The notes: generated by a model not told the origin, from the sequence alone. A stretch of 64,000 bases of DNA from Pontibacter rufus (GCF_015694705.1 NZ_JADQDR010000005.1:62001-126000), one strand, 5' to 3'. Counted from the first letter of the stretch, positions 7,506-17,187 are shown. A program made the numbers and translations.

Positions 7506-8582
7506 ATGGCAGTTCTGAAACTGTGTAAAGATAAGTTACAACACAACTACAACTACCTCGACAATGCTTTAGCAGCGCATGGCATAGAATGGGGAGTTGT
7601 TACAAAGCTTCTGTGTGGCAACGAGTTGTTTCTGAAAGAAGTGCTGGCGCTGGGCGTTAAAGAGATTCATGATTCAAGGGTAACTAACCTGAAGGCCATT
7701 AAAAGTATGGCACCCGGGGTGCAAACGGTTTACATCAAGCCCGCTCCCAAGCAAAGCATTCCGGATATTGTAAGCTGTGCCGATGTGAGCTTCCAGACAG
7801 AGCTTGATATTATCCGGCTGATGTCGGAGGAGGCAGTCCGGCAGAAAAAGCAGCACAAGATCATTATTATGATAGAGATGGGCGATTTGCGCGAAGGCGT
7901 AATGGGCGATGATCTGGTTAGCTTTTATGAGCAGGTGTTTGAACTGCCAAATATCTCGGTAATCGGCCTTGGCGCCAACTTCAATTGCCTGCACGGTGTG
8001 ATGCCTTCACAGGATAAGCTCATCCAGCTAAGCCTTTATACCCAGATCATAGAAGCCAAATTTCAGAAAAAAATTCCGTGGGTATCGGGTGGCACCTCCG
8101 TTACGCTTCCGCTCCTGTTCACACACCAGTTGCCCAAAGGCGTTAACCATTTCCGTATCGGCGAAGCTTTGTTTTTTGGACTGAACCTGTTTACCGGCGA
8201 AACCCTCGAAGGCATGTACGATGATGTTTTTGAACTGGAAACAGAGATTATCGAACTGACGGAAAAGCCGATGATGCCCAGCGGTGTGCTGGCCGTAAAC
8301 CCGAGCGGCGAAAGCTTTGAAATAGATGAAAGCCTTTACGGCAAAACATCGCACCGCGCCATCCTGGACATAGGCCTGCTCGACATCAATCCAAAATTTT
8401 TACTGCCGCAGGATGAAAGCCTGATCGTAATAGGCGCCAGTTCCGATATGCTGGTGGTGGAGCTAGGTGAAAACACCAGCAAGTATAAAGTAGGCGATGT
8501 GCTGCATTTCAACCTCCGCTATATGGGCGCACTCAGCATCATGAATTCCCGTTACATCAGAAAAGAAGTAGTCACGGTGTAA
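7506..8582 (+). CDS. Alanine/ornithine racemase-family PLP enzyme
   Basis: 358 residues, fold-type III PLP enzyme. The PLP lysine is in GVVTKLLCGN (K34) where alanine racemases have KxNAYGHG. The segment MIEMGDLREGVMGDD and the SGGTSVTLPLL and HFRIGEALFFGLN motifs place it with the ornithine/lysine racemase-like group (Orr-type) rather than canonical Alr. It should interconvert L and D forms of an amino acid in the cytosol; the substrate is inference. Located 1 bp after an acetyltransferase gene, suggesting coupled modification of the same metabolite. Confidence 0.82.
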   Translation: MAVLKLCKDKLQHNYNYLDNALAAHGIEWGVVTKLLCGNELFLKEVLALGVKEIHDSRVTNLKAIKSMAPGVQTVYIKPAPKQSIPDIVSCADVSFQTELDIIRLMSEEAVRQKKQHKIIIMIEMGDLREGVMGDDLVSFYEQVFELPNISVIGLGANFNCLHGVMPSQDKLIQLSLYTQIIEAKFQKKIPWVSGGTSVTLPLLFTHQLPKGVNHFRIGEALFFGLNLFTGETLEGMYDDVFELETEIIELTEKPMMPSGVLAVNPSGESFEIDESLYGKTSHRAILDIGLLDINPKFLLPQDESLIVIGASSDMLVVELGENTSKYKVGDVLHFNLRYMGALSIMNSRYIRKEVVTV

Positions 8583-8645
8583 AAGCTCCTCCATCGGTCA
8601 GTGCTACTGCTGCCATCAGGAAAGCTGTTTTTGACTGATTTTTTA

Positions 8646-8653
8646 TATATTTG
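8646..8653 (+). promoter_or_regulatory. Promoter -7 box for carbonic anhydrase
   Basis: TATATTTG matches the Bacteroidota consensus TAnnTTTG. Transcription would start near 8658-8660, about 18-20 bp before the ATG at 8678 and downstream of the alternative TTG at 8651. A TTTG lies at 8630-8633, closer than the usual 19-bp spacing. Confidence 0.5.
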
Positions 8654-8677
8654 GGGATACGCCCAGCAACCCCGGAC

Positions 8678-9304
8678 ATGCACTACCACGACTACCAAGA
8701 TCTCATTGAAAACAACCTTATCTGGATCCAGGAAAAGCTGGCGGAAGATAAAGCTTATTTCGAGAAACTCGCCCGGGGCCAGAAACCGCCTTTTCTGTTC
8801 ATCGGCTGCTCCGACAGCCGTATGCCGCTCAACAGCTTTACCAAAACCGGGCCCGGGGAGCTGTTTATTCACCGCAACGTAGCCAACCAGGTATCGCTAA
8901 CCGATATGAACCTGCTGGCTGTGCTGGAGTACGCCGTAGAAGTCCTGCAGGTACAGCACATCGTCATTTGCGGCCATCACGGCTGCGGCGGCGTAGAGGC
9001 AGCTTACAAGGGCAATGCCCGTGGCGCTGTGGGCAACTGGGTAAACCCCATCCGCGAGTTATACTTAAAAAACCGCCACGAACTGGATGCCCTGCCTACA
9101 GAACAGGAACGCCTGAACCGGCTGTCGGAGTATAACGTGATTGCGCAGGTGGAGAACATCTGTAAAACATCGGCCATGAACAGGGCCTACCAGTCGGGCG
9201 TTTTTCCGTCGGTGCATGGCTGGGTGCTGGAACTCACCAGCGGCCGTATCAAGGACTTGCCCCTGCCGCTGCAGGAATGGCGCGAACTCGGGCTGATGCC
9301 GTAG
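8678..9304 (+). CDS. Beta-class carbonic anhydrase
   Basis: Interconverts carbon dioxide and bicarbonate with a zinc ion. The zinc ligands and dyad are visible: CSDSR (C44, D46, R48) and HHGC (H100, C103). 208 residues from the ATG at 8678 (MHYHDYQDL), the usual bacterial length. A longer frame opens with TTG at 8651, but that codon overlaps the -7 promoter box, so the ATG is preferred. The gene stands alone, 95 bp after the racemase-like gene and ahead of a REPIN-like element. Confidence 0.94.
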   Translation: MHYHDYQDLIENNLIWIQEKLAEDKAYFEKLARGQKPPFLFIGCSDSRMPLNSFTKTGPGELFIHRNVANQVSLTDMNLLAVLEYAVEVLQVQHIVICGHHGCGGVEAAYKGNARGAVGNWVNPIRELYLKNRHELDALPTEQERLNRLSEYNVIAQVENICKTSAMNRAYQSGVFPSVHGWVLELTSGRIKDLPLPLQEWRELGLMP

Positions 9305-9693
9305 TCTGGACCATTGATTCTGATGGTTCGGGTGATTTATCCAGGCTTTTAATGGATGCAGCCAGACAGCCTTAACTTCGTAGCTGTTTAGAGCTTTCTT
9401 TTCTTCTCTGGCGCAAGCGTCCGCTTGTGCCTTTTGGGCTTCCATTTCAGGGCTATTTTCAGAAAGCAGCACCTTTGGCACAAGCGGACACTTGCGCCAT
9501 GCAAGACTCCAGAAACAGGAATCATACATAAAGCCATATCAGTATAAAGTTTGAAAAATCTCTCAAACAGATCAAACTAAAGGTTCAGCCAATAACATCA
9601 TCAGCAATTTAAGCTGGCTGCCTTTCAACAATCCGACAATTAACAATTATCTTAGCAGCTTGACCAAGAAGAAGCGCCTAGAAGTATAAACAA
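9305..9693. other. Intergenic region carrying a REPIN-like element
   Basis: 389 bp between the carbonic anhydrase and leuS. The only clear structure is the nested palindrome at 9409-9499, listed separately. An AAGTATA heptamer lies a few bases before the leuS ATG. Confidence 0.4.
9409..9499. repeat. REPIN-like pair of inverted palindromes
   Basis: Two 23-bp arms, 9409-9431 and 9477-9499, are inverted copies with one mismatch, separated by 45 bp. Each arm is itself a near-perfect palindrome (GGCGCAAGCG, TC, CGCTTGTGCC). Two REP palindromes facing each other is the layout of a REPIN, the short mobile element moved by RAYT (IS200-like) transposases. No RAYT gene is in the window. It lies between the carbonic anhydrase and leuS genes. 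The alternative is a large transcription-related hairpin. Confidence 0.72.
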
Positions 9694-12462
9694 ATGTCAA
9701 TATACGATTTTAATCAGATAGAGAAAAAATGGCAGCAGTACTGGGAACAACACCAGACGTTTAAAGCCAAAGCAAACGACACCAAACCCAAATACTACGC
9801 CCTCGATATGTTCCCGTACCCGTCCGGGGCCGGGCTGCACGTAGGGCATCCGCTCGGCTACATTGCCTCTGATATAGTGAGCCGTTACAAGCGCTCCAAG
9901 GGTTTTAATGTGCTGCACCCCATGGGCTTCGATGCCTTTGGATTACCGGCAGAACAGTATGCCATCCAGACCGGCCAACACCCGGCCATCACCACCGAAC
10001 AGAACATCCAGCGTTACATCGAACAACTGAAAAATCTGGGCTTTTCCTTCGACTGGGAACGCGAAGTGCGTACTTCCGATCCCGGCTATTATAAATGGAC
10101 GCAGTGGATTTTCATGCAGCTGTTCAACAGTTACTACAACTACAACACGGATAAGGCTGAACCTGTTGAGGCGCTGGTAAAGGAATTTGAACAGAATGGC
10201 AACACCAACGTAAATGCCGCCTGCGACGAAGATACGCCTGCTTTTTCGGCGCAGGAATGGAAACAGATGAACGAAAAAGAGCAGACCGAAATGCTGCTCC
10301 GATACAGGCTGACTTACGTGGCCGAGGCTGTCGTGAACTGGTGCCCGGCACTGGGAACGGTGCTGGCAAACGATGAGGTAAAAGATGGTTTGTCGGAGCG
10401 CGGCGGCTATCCGGTAGAGCGCAAGCGGATGCGGCAGTGGATGATGCGCATCACGGCCTATGCCGAGCGGCTGTTGCAAGGATTAGAAGACATTGACTGG
10501 CTGGAGCCAATTAAGGAAATGCAGCGCAACTGGATTGGCAAATCCATTGGTGCTGAGCTCGTATTTGCCGTAGCTGATTCTGATAAAAAGATCGAGGTTT
10601 TCACCACCCGCATTGATACCATCTTTGGTGCTTCCTTCGTGGTGCTGGCGCCGGAGCATGAACTCGTAGAACAGATTACAACAGCAGATCAGCGTGCGGC
10701 TGTGGAGGAATATGTGGGCGTAGCCAAAAACCGTTCAGAGCGAGAGCGCATGACGGACGTAAAAACGGTAAGCGGCGTGTTTACGGGCGCTTATGCCATT
10801 AACCCTATTTCCGGTGAGCGCGCGCCTGTCTGGATTGCGGATTATGTGCTGGCAGGCTATGGCACCGGCGCCGTTATGGCTGTTCCGGCCCACGATACCC
10901 GCGACTACGCTTTCGCCAGACATTTTAATTTGCCGATTCCGCAGGTAGTGGAAGGCGGCAACGTAGCCGAAGAAGCGCATGCTGCCAAAGAAGGTAAAAT
11001 CATCAATTCCGGCTTCCTGAACGGCTTGGAAGTAAAAGAAGCCATCAAAGCAGGTATCGCCAAAGCCGAAGAACTGGGTGTTGGTAAAGGCAAAGTAAAC
11101 TACCGCATGCGCGATGCCGTGTTCAGCCGCCAGCGCTACTGGGGTGAGCCGGTGCCGGTATACTTTAAGGATGGCATTCCGCATCTGATAGAGGAAAGTG
11201 AATTGCCACTGGAACTGCCGAAGATTGATGCTTACCTGCCCACTGAAACCGGCGAGCCGCCGCTGGGCCGCGCCGTGGACTGGAAGTATAAAGGGCAGTA
11301 TGAGTATGAACTGAGCACGATGCCGGGCTGGGCCGGCTCCAGCTGGTACTGGTACCGCTACATGGACCCAAAGAACGACGAGGCTTTTGCAGATCAGGAC
11401 ATCGTAAACTACTGGCGCAACGTGGATTTATACATTGGCGGCTCCGAACACGCAACCGGCCACCTGCTTTACTCGCGCTTCTGGAATAAGTTTATGTATG
11501 ATTTAGGCCTGGTGCCAGAGCAGGAGCCATTCAAAAAGCTCATCAACCAGGGGATGATTCAGGGCCGATCGAACTTTGTGTATCGGGTTAAAGATAGTAA
11601 TACATATGTGTCATCTGGCCTGAAAGACAAGTATGAAACCACAGCGTTGCATGTAGATGTGAATATCGTTGAGAATGATATACTGGATATTGAAGCTTTT
11701 AAAAGCTGGCGACCGGAGAATGCGGATGCGGAGTTTATACTTGAAGACGGCAAGTATATCTGCGGCGTCGAGATCGAGAAAATGTCGAAATCGAAGTATA
11801 ATGTGGTGAACCCGGATGATCTGGTGGAGCGCATGGGCGCCGACACGCTGCGCATGTATGAGATGTTTTTGGGGCCACTGGAGCAGTTTAAACCATGGAA
11901 TACCAACGGCATGGACGGCGTGAACAAGTTCCTGAAAAAATTCTGGCGGCTTTTCCACGACGAAAACGGCAACTTTGCTGTTTCAGACGAAGCGCCCACA
12001 GCCGCAGAACTCAAATCGCTGCACAAAACCATCAAAAAAGTAGAGGAAGATATCGAGCGTTTCTCTTTTAATACTTCCGTGTCAACCTTCATGATTTGCG
12101 TGAACGAACTCACACAGCTCAAGACAAACAAGCGCGCGGTTCTGGAGCCGCTCACGATTATACTTGCACCATATGCGCCGCATATTACGGAAGAAATATG
12201 GCAGCAACTCGGGCATCAGGAAAGTATAAGCAATGCTACCTTCCCGGAATGGAAAGAAGAATACCTGACCGAAGATACATTTGAATATCCAGTTTCGGTG
12301 AACGGCAAGATGCGTGCAAAAATAACTTTTGCCCTGGATGCGCCGCGCGATGCCATGGAGAAAGCCGTGGTACAGGATGAACAGGTAACGAAATTCTTCG
12401 AAGGGAAACCACCGAAGAAAATTATTATCGTGCCTAATAAAATCATCAACGTGGTGGTGTAA
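9694..12462 (+). CDS. leuS: Leucyl-tRNA synthetase
   Basis: Class Ia synthetase, 922 residues, charging tRNA-Leu. The HIGH-type motif is HVGHPLGY (about residues 49-56) and KMSKS is intact in [16 protein letters not shown]. The CP1 editing domain has the [12 protein letters not shown] region that hydrolyses misacylated tRNA. There is an inserted acidic stretch (about residues 150-200) before the [14 protein letters not shown] segment, as in other Bacteroidota LeuRS. Seven copies of the TATACTT/AAGTATA heptamer lie inside the gene, in both orientations. A strong hairpin follows the stop codon. Confidence 0.98.
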   Translation: MSIYDFNQIEKKWQQYWEQHQTFKAKANDTKPKYYALDMFPYPSGAGLHVGHPLGYIASDIVSRYKRSKGFNVLHPMGFDAFGLPAEQYAIQTGQHPAITTEQNIQRYIEQLKNLGFSFDWEREVRTSDPGYYKWTQWIFMQLFNSYYNYNTDKAEPVEALVKEFEQNGNTNVNAACDEDTPAFSAQEWKQMNEKEQTEMLLRYRLTYVAEAVVNWCPALGTVLANDEVKDGLSERGGYPVERKRMRQWMMRITAYAERLLQGLEDIDWLEPIKEMQRNWIGKSIGAELVFAVADSDKKIEVFTTRIDTIFGASFVVLAPEHELVEQITTADQRAAVEEYVGVAKNRSERERMTDVKTVSGVFTGAYAINPISGERAPVWIADYVLAGYGTGAVMAVPAHDTRDYAFARHFNLPIPQVVEGGNVAEEAHAAKEGKIINSGFLNGLEVKEAIKAGIAKAEELGVGKGKVNYRMRDAVFSRQRYWGEPVPVYFKDGIPHLIEESELPLELPKIDAYLPTETGEPPLGRAVDWKYKGQYEYELSTMPGWAGSSWYWYRYMDPKNDEAFADQDIVNYWRNVDLYIGGSEHATGHLLYSRFWNKFMYDLGLVPEQEPFKKLINQGMIQGRSNFVYRVKDSNTYVSSGLKDKYETTALHVDVNIVENDILDIEAFKSWRPENADAEFILEDGKYICGVEIEKMSKSKYNVVNPDDLVERMGADTLRMYEMFLGPLEQFKPWNTNGMDGVNKFLKKFWRLFHDENGNFAVSDEAPTAAELKSLHKTIKKVEEDIERFSFNTSVSTFMICVNELTQLKTNKRAVLEPLTIILAPYAPHITEEIWQQLGHQESISNATFPEWKEEYLTEDTFEYPVSVNGKMRAKITFALDAPRDAMEKAVVQDEQVTKFFEGKPPKKIIIVPNKIINVVV

Positions 12463-12490
12463 TCGTGATAGTGTAATTATTCTTACTCAA

Positions 12491-12543
12491 ATTAAAAGCG
12501 CTGAGGCCCGGAATATCATGTTCCGGGCCTCAGCGCTTTTAAT
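12491..12543. terminator. Bidirectional intrinsic terminator (leuS/marR)
   Basis: A perfect 23-bp inverted repeat (12491-12513 and 12521-12543) with a 7-nt loop, GC-rich in the middle with ATTAAAA and TTTTAAT at the ends. Symmetric A and T runs let it end both leuS and the convergent marR transcript. Confidence 0.92.
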
Positions 12544-12570
12544 TCTTTTATCTATGGGATTACTTAAAAA

Positions 12571-13062
12571 TCACTCACCTGCCGGCGCTATTCTCTCATC
12601 AGCGCTCTTTATTGAATCCCGGACTTTTTCAAGCAAAGTCGTTAGTTGCTGTGCTTCCGACTGCGTTAATCCCTGCATCAGGGCATCAAGGTTTGGCAAA
12701 TCGCCATCAATGCTGTCAAACAATTTCTTTCCTTCCTGGGAGATGGTAATGTTAACCAGCCGTTTATCTGATGCATTCTGCGCTACCTTCACCAGTCCCT
12801 TTGCATTTAATCTGTTCACCAGCCGCGAAGCATCCGACATTTTATCGAGCATTTTTTCGCGTAAAAACGATGTGGAAACCGGCGTAGGATACTGGTCATG
12901 CAAAATACGCAGTACATTGTATTGCTGCGAGGTAAGGCCATGCTTCTTAAAGAATTGCTCATGCCCATTGCTTATAAAACCATAGGTATACAGGATGCTG
13001 ATACTGGCTTTCTGCCAATCGTTGCGGAAAGAAGACAGTCCTATTTCATGCTCTAGCTCCAT
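12571..13062 (-). CDS. MarR-family transcriptional regulator
   Basis: 163 residues with the MarR winged helix: GLTSQQYNVLRILHDQYP (helix 2-3), the recognition region LREKMLDKMSDASRLVNRL and the wing KVAQNASDKRLVNITIS, followed by a dimerisation helix. Such proteins usually repress a neighbouring gene and release DNA on binding a small ligand. The divergent flank (13063 onward) has no close gene, so the target is unclear, possibly itself. Convergent with leuS, with a shared terminator. Confidence 0.92.
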   Translation of the reverse strand: MELEHEIGLSSFRNDWQKASISILYTYGFISNGHEQFFKKHGLTSQQYNVLRILHDQYPTPVSTSFLREKMLDKMSDASRLVNRLNAKGLVKVAQNASDKRLVNITISQEGKKLFDSIDGDLPNLDALMQGLTQSEAQQLTTLLEKVRDSIKSADERIAPAGE

Positions 13063-13555
13063 ACTATGTCCGAGGTGAGTTTAGTCAATAATAGTCATTT
13101 TTTTTTGATAACCCAATGTCGCAATACTTTTCATTTTTGCTGCAAAAGCTGATGCCATTGTTTATCAGGCGCACGAATGTCTTAAGAAGGCTGAAATGTT
13201 GCTTAAAAGCGAGGCAGAATTATCCGGGCAGAACTAACTTCCCTTACTTGTGATCCTGCAAATGTAAATCCCGCACTTGTTGCGGGGAATCTTGTCAGCA
13301 AGCTTTATACCTGCCAACTAGGTTTATCCAAAATGACAGCATCAGTTTATACTTCAAACCCTTTTAGTACAGGCCTATAGTATAGAACAAAGATAAAAAT
13401 GCCGCTGCTTTTGCAGCATGGCAGCAAAAAAGCAGCAGCATCGGTTATGCTGAACAAGCCTGGCTTCAGTAATCCGCCATACATTGCCTGGCCTTTCTCA
13501 GGCGGGTAGCAAACAGGAAAAATAAGCAGGTCTGGAACACCTTACCTGCCTGAAT
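13063..13555. other. Intergenic region, 493 bp
   Basis: No gene or RNA recognised. A hairpin-forming stretch at 13404-13436 (GCTGCTTTTGC and GCAAAAAAGCAGC) could terminate the leftward DUF6728 transcript. A TATACTT heptamer lies near 13347. Confidence 0.35.
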
Positions 13556-13720
13556 TTAAAGATGTGTGATAATAAAGTAAACAACACCTGCCAGAAACAT
13601 CAACATAGATATTTTGTTGATTTTATGCATGGTGCGCAGGTTGAAATTTGTTTTGCGGTTCGGGTCGTTCTTACGGAAAAAGTAAGTAGCAACCTCTGAG
13701 AAATCAAATAGTCCCTTCAT
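13556..13720 (-). CDS. DUF6728-type small membrane protein (54 aa)
   Basis: Below the length often used for gene calling. From ATG at 13720 it reads MKGLFDFSEVATYFFRKNDP, then RKTNFNLRTMHKINKIS and a single hydrophobic helix, MLMFLAGVVYFIITHL, ending in TAA. This matches my memory of the short Bacteroidota family DUF6728: a FFRK-D-x-N-R head, a TNFNLR-x-MH-x-INKIS linker and a C-terminal helix. It should be a single-pass inner-membrane protein with its N terminus in the cytosol. Function unknown. Isolated between marR and the toxin-antitoxin pair. Confidence 0.85.
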   Translation of the reverse strand: MKGLFDFSEVATYFFRKNDPNRKTNFNLRTMHKINKISMLMFLAGVVYFIITHL

Positions 13721-13820
13721 GTTCTATATCGTTTTTATCTAACAGGAGCGCTTATACTTTAAGAAAGGAAGTTTAGGCGCTGCTTATACTTTAAACATCC
13801 GGAATCCGGAAAAGATTTAC

Positions 13821-14147
13821 TTATACAGTACTTTGTTTGTCACTGATCTTGCTGTAAAAAACTTTACCAACCCGATTAATATGCATGGTTAAATCCGGCA
13901 CTTTAATGGATGCATAGTTTACAAGATCAAAAGTATAAGGTAATTCCAGCAGCTCCAGCTTATTGTATAAACTTAAAAGTTCATCAAGCTCCAACGGAGT
14001 GCCTTTTAAAGCAAGATCGATATCAGAACCTGTTTTAAAATTGCCTTTGGCACGGGAGCCGAATATAATGGCTTCTTCTACTTCCGGAAAAGAAGCAAGC
14101 ACTTGCTGTATACCTTTAACCTGCTCTTGTTCAAGTCCGAATAACAT
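13821..14147 (-). CDS. mntA: MntA-type minimal nucleotidyltransferase (antitoxin)
   Basis: 108 residues, nucleotidyltransferase of the MNT (HI0073-like) group. The catalytic motif G-S-x10-D-x-D is exact (G30, S31, D42, D44, within IIFGSRAKGNFKTGSDIDLAL). In studied HepT/MntA pairs this enzyme transfers AMP to a tyrosine of the toxin and silences it. It is the second gene after hepT, 15 bp downstream, in the usual toxin-first order. A third catalytic acid should lie in FDLVNY. Confidence is high for the fold and good for the antitoxin role. Confidence 0.85.
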   Translation of the reverse strand: MLFGLEQEQVKGIQQVLASFPEVEEAIIFGSRAKGNFKTGSDIDLALKGTPLELDELLSLYNKLELLELPYTFDLVNYASIKVPDLTMHINRVGKVFYSKISDKQSTV

Positions 14148-14162
14148 GCGAATATCAAAATA

Positions 14163-14585
14163 TCAGGAGATCGCCCCTGGCCCATTACCGGTTTTTGCTT
14201 CTAATTTAATAGTAAGCGATTTTAATAGCGGATAATAACGGCTAAGTATAGCTGCTGCAATGTCTCTGGCTGTATCTTCATCATAGGTATGGGAAGTAAG
14301 CTCGCGGCTTTTTTTCATAGCCATCCAGCCATTCCCATCTTCAATGATGCCATTTTTAAAAGCCTGTTCAATTACCGGGCGCGGCCCTTTAACATCTACA
14401 TACCCAATGTATTCTAAAAAATCCTGCAAGGTCTTCCAGGCAAGTTCATAGGTATATTCAAAACGTTGGATAAGCCCTTCTCTTTCCAAATCTGAATATG
14501 ATCCCAGCTTAACAGCTTTTTCGAGCTGGGCAAAAGCTTTACTGAAGTTCTTAAATCGCTGCTGCCAGCGGATGTCATGCGTCAT
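14163..14585 (-). CDS. hepT: HepT-type HEPN protein (HI0074 family), toxin candidate
   Basis: 140 residues, all-helical HEPN/HI0074 protein often named nucleotidyltransferase substrate-binding protein. The N-terminal helices (LEKAVKLGSYSDLEREGLIQ) and FEYTYELAWKTLQDFLEYIG are typical. It keeps a full R-x4-H-x-Y motif, RELTSHTY (R94, H99, Y101), the RNase active site plus the tyrosine that MntA adenylylates in characterised systems. It is transcribed just ahead of the mntA-like gene. This supports an active toxin-antitoxin pair rather than a mere substrate-binding subunit, but activity is inference. Confidence 0.84.
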   Translation of the reverse strand: MTHDIRWQQRFKNFSKAFAQLEKAVKLGSYSDLEREGLIQRFEYTYELAWKTLQDFLEYIGYVDVKGPRPVIEQAFKNGIIEDGNGWMAMKKSRELTSHTYDEDTARDIAAAILSRYYPLLKSLTIKLEAKTGNGPGAIS

Positions 14586-14640
14586 AAGCTCAAGTTATAC
14601 AATAACCTTCAGAAAATAAAGCAGGCCATACTTCCTCAAG

Positions 14641-16614
14641 CTACTCTGCAGGCTGCAGCGGTTCAATCCACCTAGCATCCTCACGTATCAGGTTGATAAG
14701 TTCGTCTACAGCACGATCGGCAGGCACGGCTTTCTTTACTACATTCTGGCCGCGGTAAAGGGCTATTTTGTCTTTGCCTACTCCCACATAGCCATAATCA
14801 GCATCTGCCATTTCGCCCGGACCGTTTACGATGCAACCCATGATACCAATCTTCACGCCTTTCAGGTGGTCGGTCCGCTTGCGGATCATGGCGGTAGTCT
14901 CCTGCAGATCAAACAAGGTGCGGCCACAGCTGGGGCAGCTGATGTACTCCGTTTTGCTCATGCGGGTGCGGGCTGCCTGCAAGATGCCGAAACTCAGGTC
15001 ATTGAATTTACCGATGGTTTGCAGCCATTCTGCTTTTTCCTGATCCGGCAGCAGTCCGGTGCTTAACATAATCCCGTCTCCGAGGCCGTCTATCAGCAAG
15101 CCGCCTACATCGGTGGCTGCATACAATTGCATTTCATCGGGTGTAAGCTGGCCGTATGCGCGCGTAATAACGCAGGGATTCTGCACGCCATTGTTCATCA
15201 GCCGGAAAAAGCATTTGCGCAGTTCCGGCATCGCATGCTCGTTTTGGGTCTGCAGCAGCAATACCGCTGTGGTGTCCTGCTTCAGGCGCTCCATCAAAGC
15301 AGCATCCATATCATGTATACCAAGCACTACAAAATTCAGCGTCGGATGCAGTTCTGTGGTGGCCATATATTGCGCTGCATTCAAAAGCGGAAGACGGTTA
15401 TTGCGGTCTGCGGCGCCTTGCCACGCTTTGTAGTCCACGATTTCTTTCAGGCCGTTGGGCAGCATAAAACTTATCGGGTTGGCGCCGGTATAGATGTAAT
15501 CGGCGCCCAGATCATTCATACTGAATTTATCAAGCAGCATGGAGTACAGGTGGCCCACACATTTCAAATCGGCATACTTCACGACTGTCAGGCGGCTTAA
15601 ATCGGCTATTACACGTGGCACATTCTGTCCGCCCAGGTTCTCTGTCTCTGTCGTTTCGCGGCGATGGTACTGAAAGGGATTGATGGGAATATGGCAGACA
15701 GGTTCGATTGGCATTGCCTTTTCAGCCCGGTGTGTATAGCGGTCGATCAGTGCCTGCGCTACAGGCGCCTCTGCTTCCGGCGCTTCGGTCAGCGATACGC
15801 GCACAGTATCGCCCAGCCCATCTTCGAGCAAGGTGCCGATGCCTACAGCCGATTTGATGCGTCCGTCTTCAGCCTCGCCCGCCTCTGTTACACCCAGGTG
15901 CAGCGGATAAGGCTGCAGGCCTTCTTCGTCGAGTTGCTGCACCAGCAACCGGTATGCCTGCACCATCACCTGTGTGTTAGAGGCTTTCATCGAAATCACA
16001 ATATCATAATACTGCTCTTCCTCGCAAATACGCAGGAACTCCAGCGCACTTTCTACCATACCCAGCGGCGTGTCGCCGTAGCGGCTCAGGATGCGGTCTG
16101 ACAAAGAGCCGTGATTGGTACCGATACGCATAGCAGTGCCATACTCCTTACAGATGCGCACCAGCGGCACAAAGCGCTCCCGTATACGATCCAACTCCGC
16201 CTGGTACGAAGCATCATCATATTCAATAACCTGAAACTTCTTTTTATCGGCGTAATTGCCCGGGTTAACGCGTACTTTCTCTACAATGCGTGCGGCTACT
16301 TCGGCTGCATTCGGCGTAAAATGGATATCGGCAATGAGGGGAACTTTATAGCCGCGGCGCGCCAGCTCTTCTTTTATATTTTTCAGGTTTTCAGCCTCTT
16401 TTATACTTGGTGCCGTAATCCGGATATACTCACAGCCAGCTTCAATCATGCGGATACATTGCGCCACCGAACCCATGGTATCCATGGTGTCCACGGTGGT
16501 CATGGACTGCACCCGGATCGGATAATCGCCGCCTACGGGCACACCGCCAATATTTACCACGCGCGTTTTCCTGCGTATATATTCGGTAAGGCTGGGGCAA
16601 TAAATTTTATTCAT
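14641..16614 (-). CDS. ispG: 4-hydroxy-3-methylbut-2-enyl diphosphate synthase, long form
   Basis: Penultimate step of the MEP isoprenoid pathway, converting methylerythritol cyclodiphosphate to HMBPP with a 4Fe-4S cluster. At 657 residues it is the long type with a large middle insertion (about 290-530), as in Bacteroidota and plants; the short form is about 370. The N-terminal TIM barrel has IRVQSMTTVDTMD and LIADIHFTP. The cluster cysteines are in CPSCGRTLFD and IMGCIVNGPGE. The ATG at 16614 gives MNKIYCPSLTEYIRRKTR. Transcribed alone, divergent from the 16760 gene. Confidence 0.97.
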   Translation of the reverse strand: MNKIYCPSLTEYIRRKTRVVNIGGVPVGGDYPIRVQSMTTVDTMDTMGSVAQCIRMIEAGCEYIRITAPSIKEAENLKNIKEELARRGYKVPLIADIHFTPNAAEVAARIVEKVRVNPGNYADKKKFQVIEYDDASYQAELDRIRERFVPLVRICKEYGTAMRIGTNHGSLSDRILSRYGDTPLGMVESALEFLRICEEEQYYDIVISMKASNTQVMVQAYRLLVQQLDEEGLQPYPLHLGVTEAGEAEDGRIKSAVGIGTLLEDGLGDTVRVSLTEAPEAEAPVAQALIDRYTHRAEKAMPIEPVCHIPINPFQYHRRETTETENLGGQNVPRVIADLSRLTVVKYADLKCVGHLYSMLLDKFSMNDLGADYIYTGANPISFMLPNGLKEIVDYKAWQGAADRNNRLPLLNAAQYMATTELHPTLNFVVLGIHDMDAALMERLKQDTTAVLLLQTQNEHAMPELRKCFFRLMNNGVQNPCVITRAYGQLTPDEMQLYAATDVGGLLIDGLGDGIMLSTGLLPDQEKAEWLQTIGKFNDLSFGILQAARTRMSKTEYISCPSCGRTLFDLQETTAMIRKRTDHLKGVKIGIMGCIVNGPGEMADADYGYVGVGKDKIALYRGQNVVKKAVPADRAVDELINLIREDARWIEPLQPAE

Positions 16615-16759
16615 AAAACGTCAGCAGAAGCTATTGTTTAATTAACTAAAGTATAAGCGGCTTTGTTCAAAAAGCAGGCAGCGTAAAGTTAGCATCATTA
16701 TTTTAAAACGCTGGTGCTGGCTGCCGCAATTTAAATCCCATATACTTAACCGATTTTCC

Positions 16760-17146
16760 ATGATGCAGATACGTACTTTTCTTCCACAAGAACCGCACCT
16801 TAAACTACAGGCGCTGCAAGGCTGGAGCCGGCTACGGCAGGACCAGTTGCGCGAGGCTATACTTGTTACCAGAGATGCTGTAACAGATTTTATAAAACGG
16901 CAGGCAGCGCGCGGCGACTGGGCTGCCATTGAGCAGGTGCTGAAAGGTAAACCCATGACTAAAGCCGGCAGATTTTTGCTGACGGAGTTGCGTGGCCAGG
17001 TTGTTGCCAGCCTGATTCTGCGGTTGGGCCTGCGCCGGGTAATAGCCATCGGACTGGCGGCCATTCTGCTGCCGCTCATACTTGCCAAAATAGCGCAGCA
17101 GGTAATCACACGGGTAAAGCGGCAGCCGGCAGAACCCCACCAGTAA
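16760..17146 (+). CDS. Hypothetical protein with one membrane segment
   Basis: 128 residues, family not recognised. The N-terminal two-thirds is helical and charged (LQGWSRLRQDQLREAILVTRDAV, then AARGDWAAIEQVLKGK). A hydrophobic segment follows at about residues 90-112 (VIAIGLAAILLPLILAKIA), then a short basic tail. Probably an inner-membrane-anchored small protein. Start at 16760 or at the next codon, also ATG. A long open frame on the opposite strand is a shadow with a less natural composition. Convergent with acpH. Confidence 0.7.
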   Translation: MMQIRTFLPQEPHLKLQALQGWSRLRQDQLREAILVTRDAVTDFIKRQAARGDWAAIEQVLKGKPMTKAGRFLLTELRGQVVASLILRLGLRRVIAIGLAAILLPLILAKIAQQVITRVKRQPAEPHQ

Positions 17147-17187
17147 GTATAAGAAGTAAATTGTAAGACTTACAGCTTCAGCGCCAG

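Noticed and set aside
9065..9529. A 154-codon frame antisense to the carbonic anhydrase
   Set aside because: It overlaps a certain gene and runs through the REPIN-like palindrome; composition is not protein-like.
11559..12155. A 198-codon Ser-rich frame antisense to leuS
   Set aside because: It is a codon-bias shadow of leuS; both synthetase motifs lie on the other strand.
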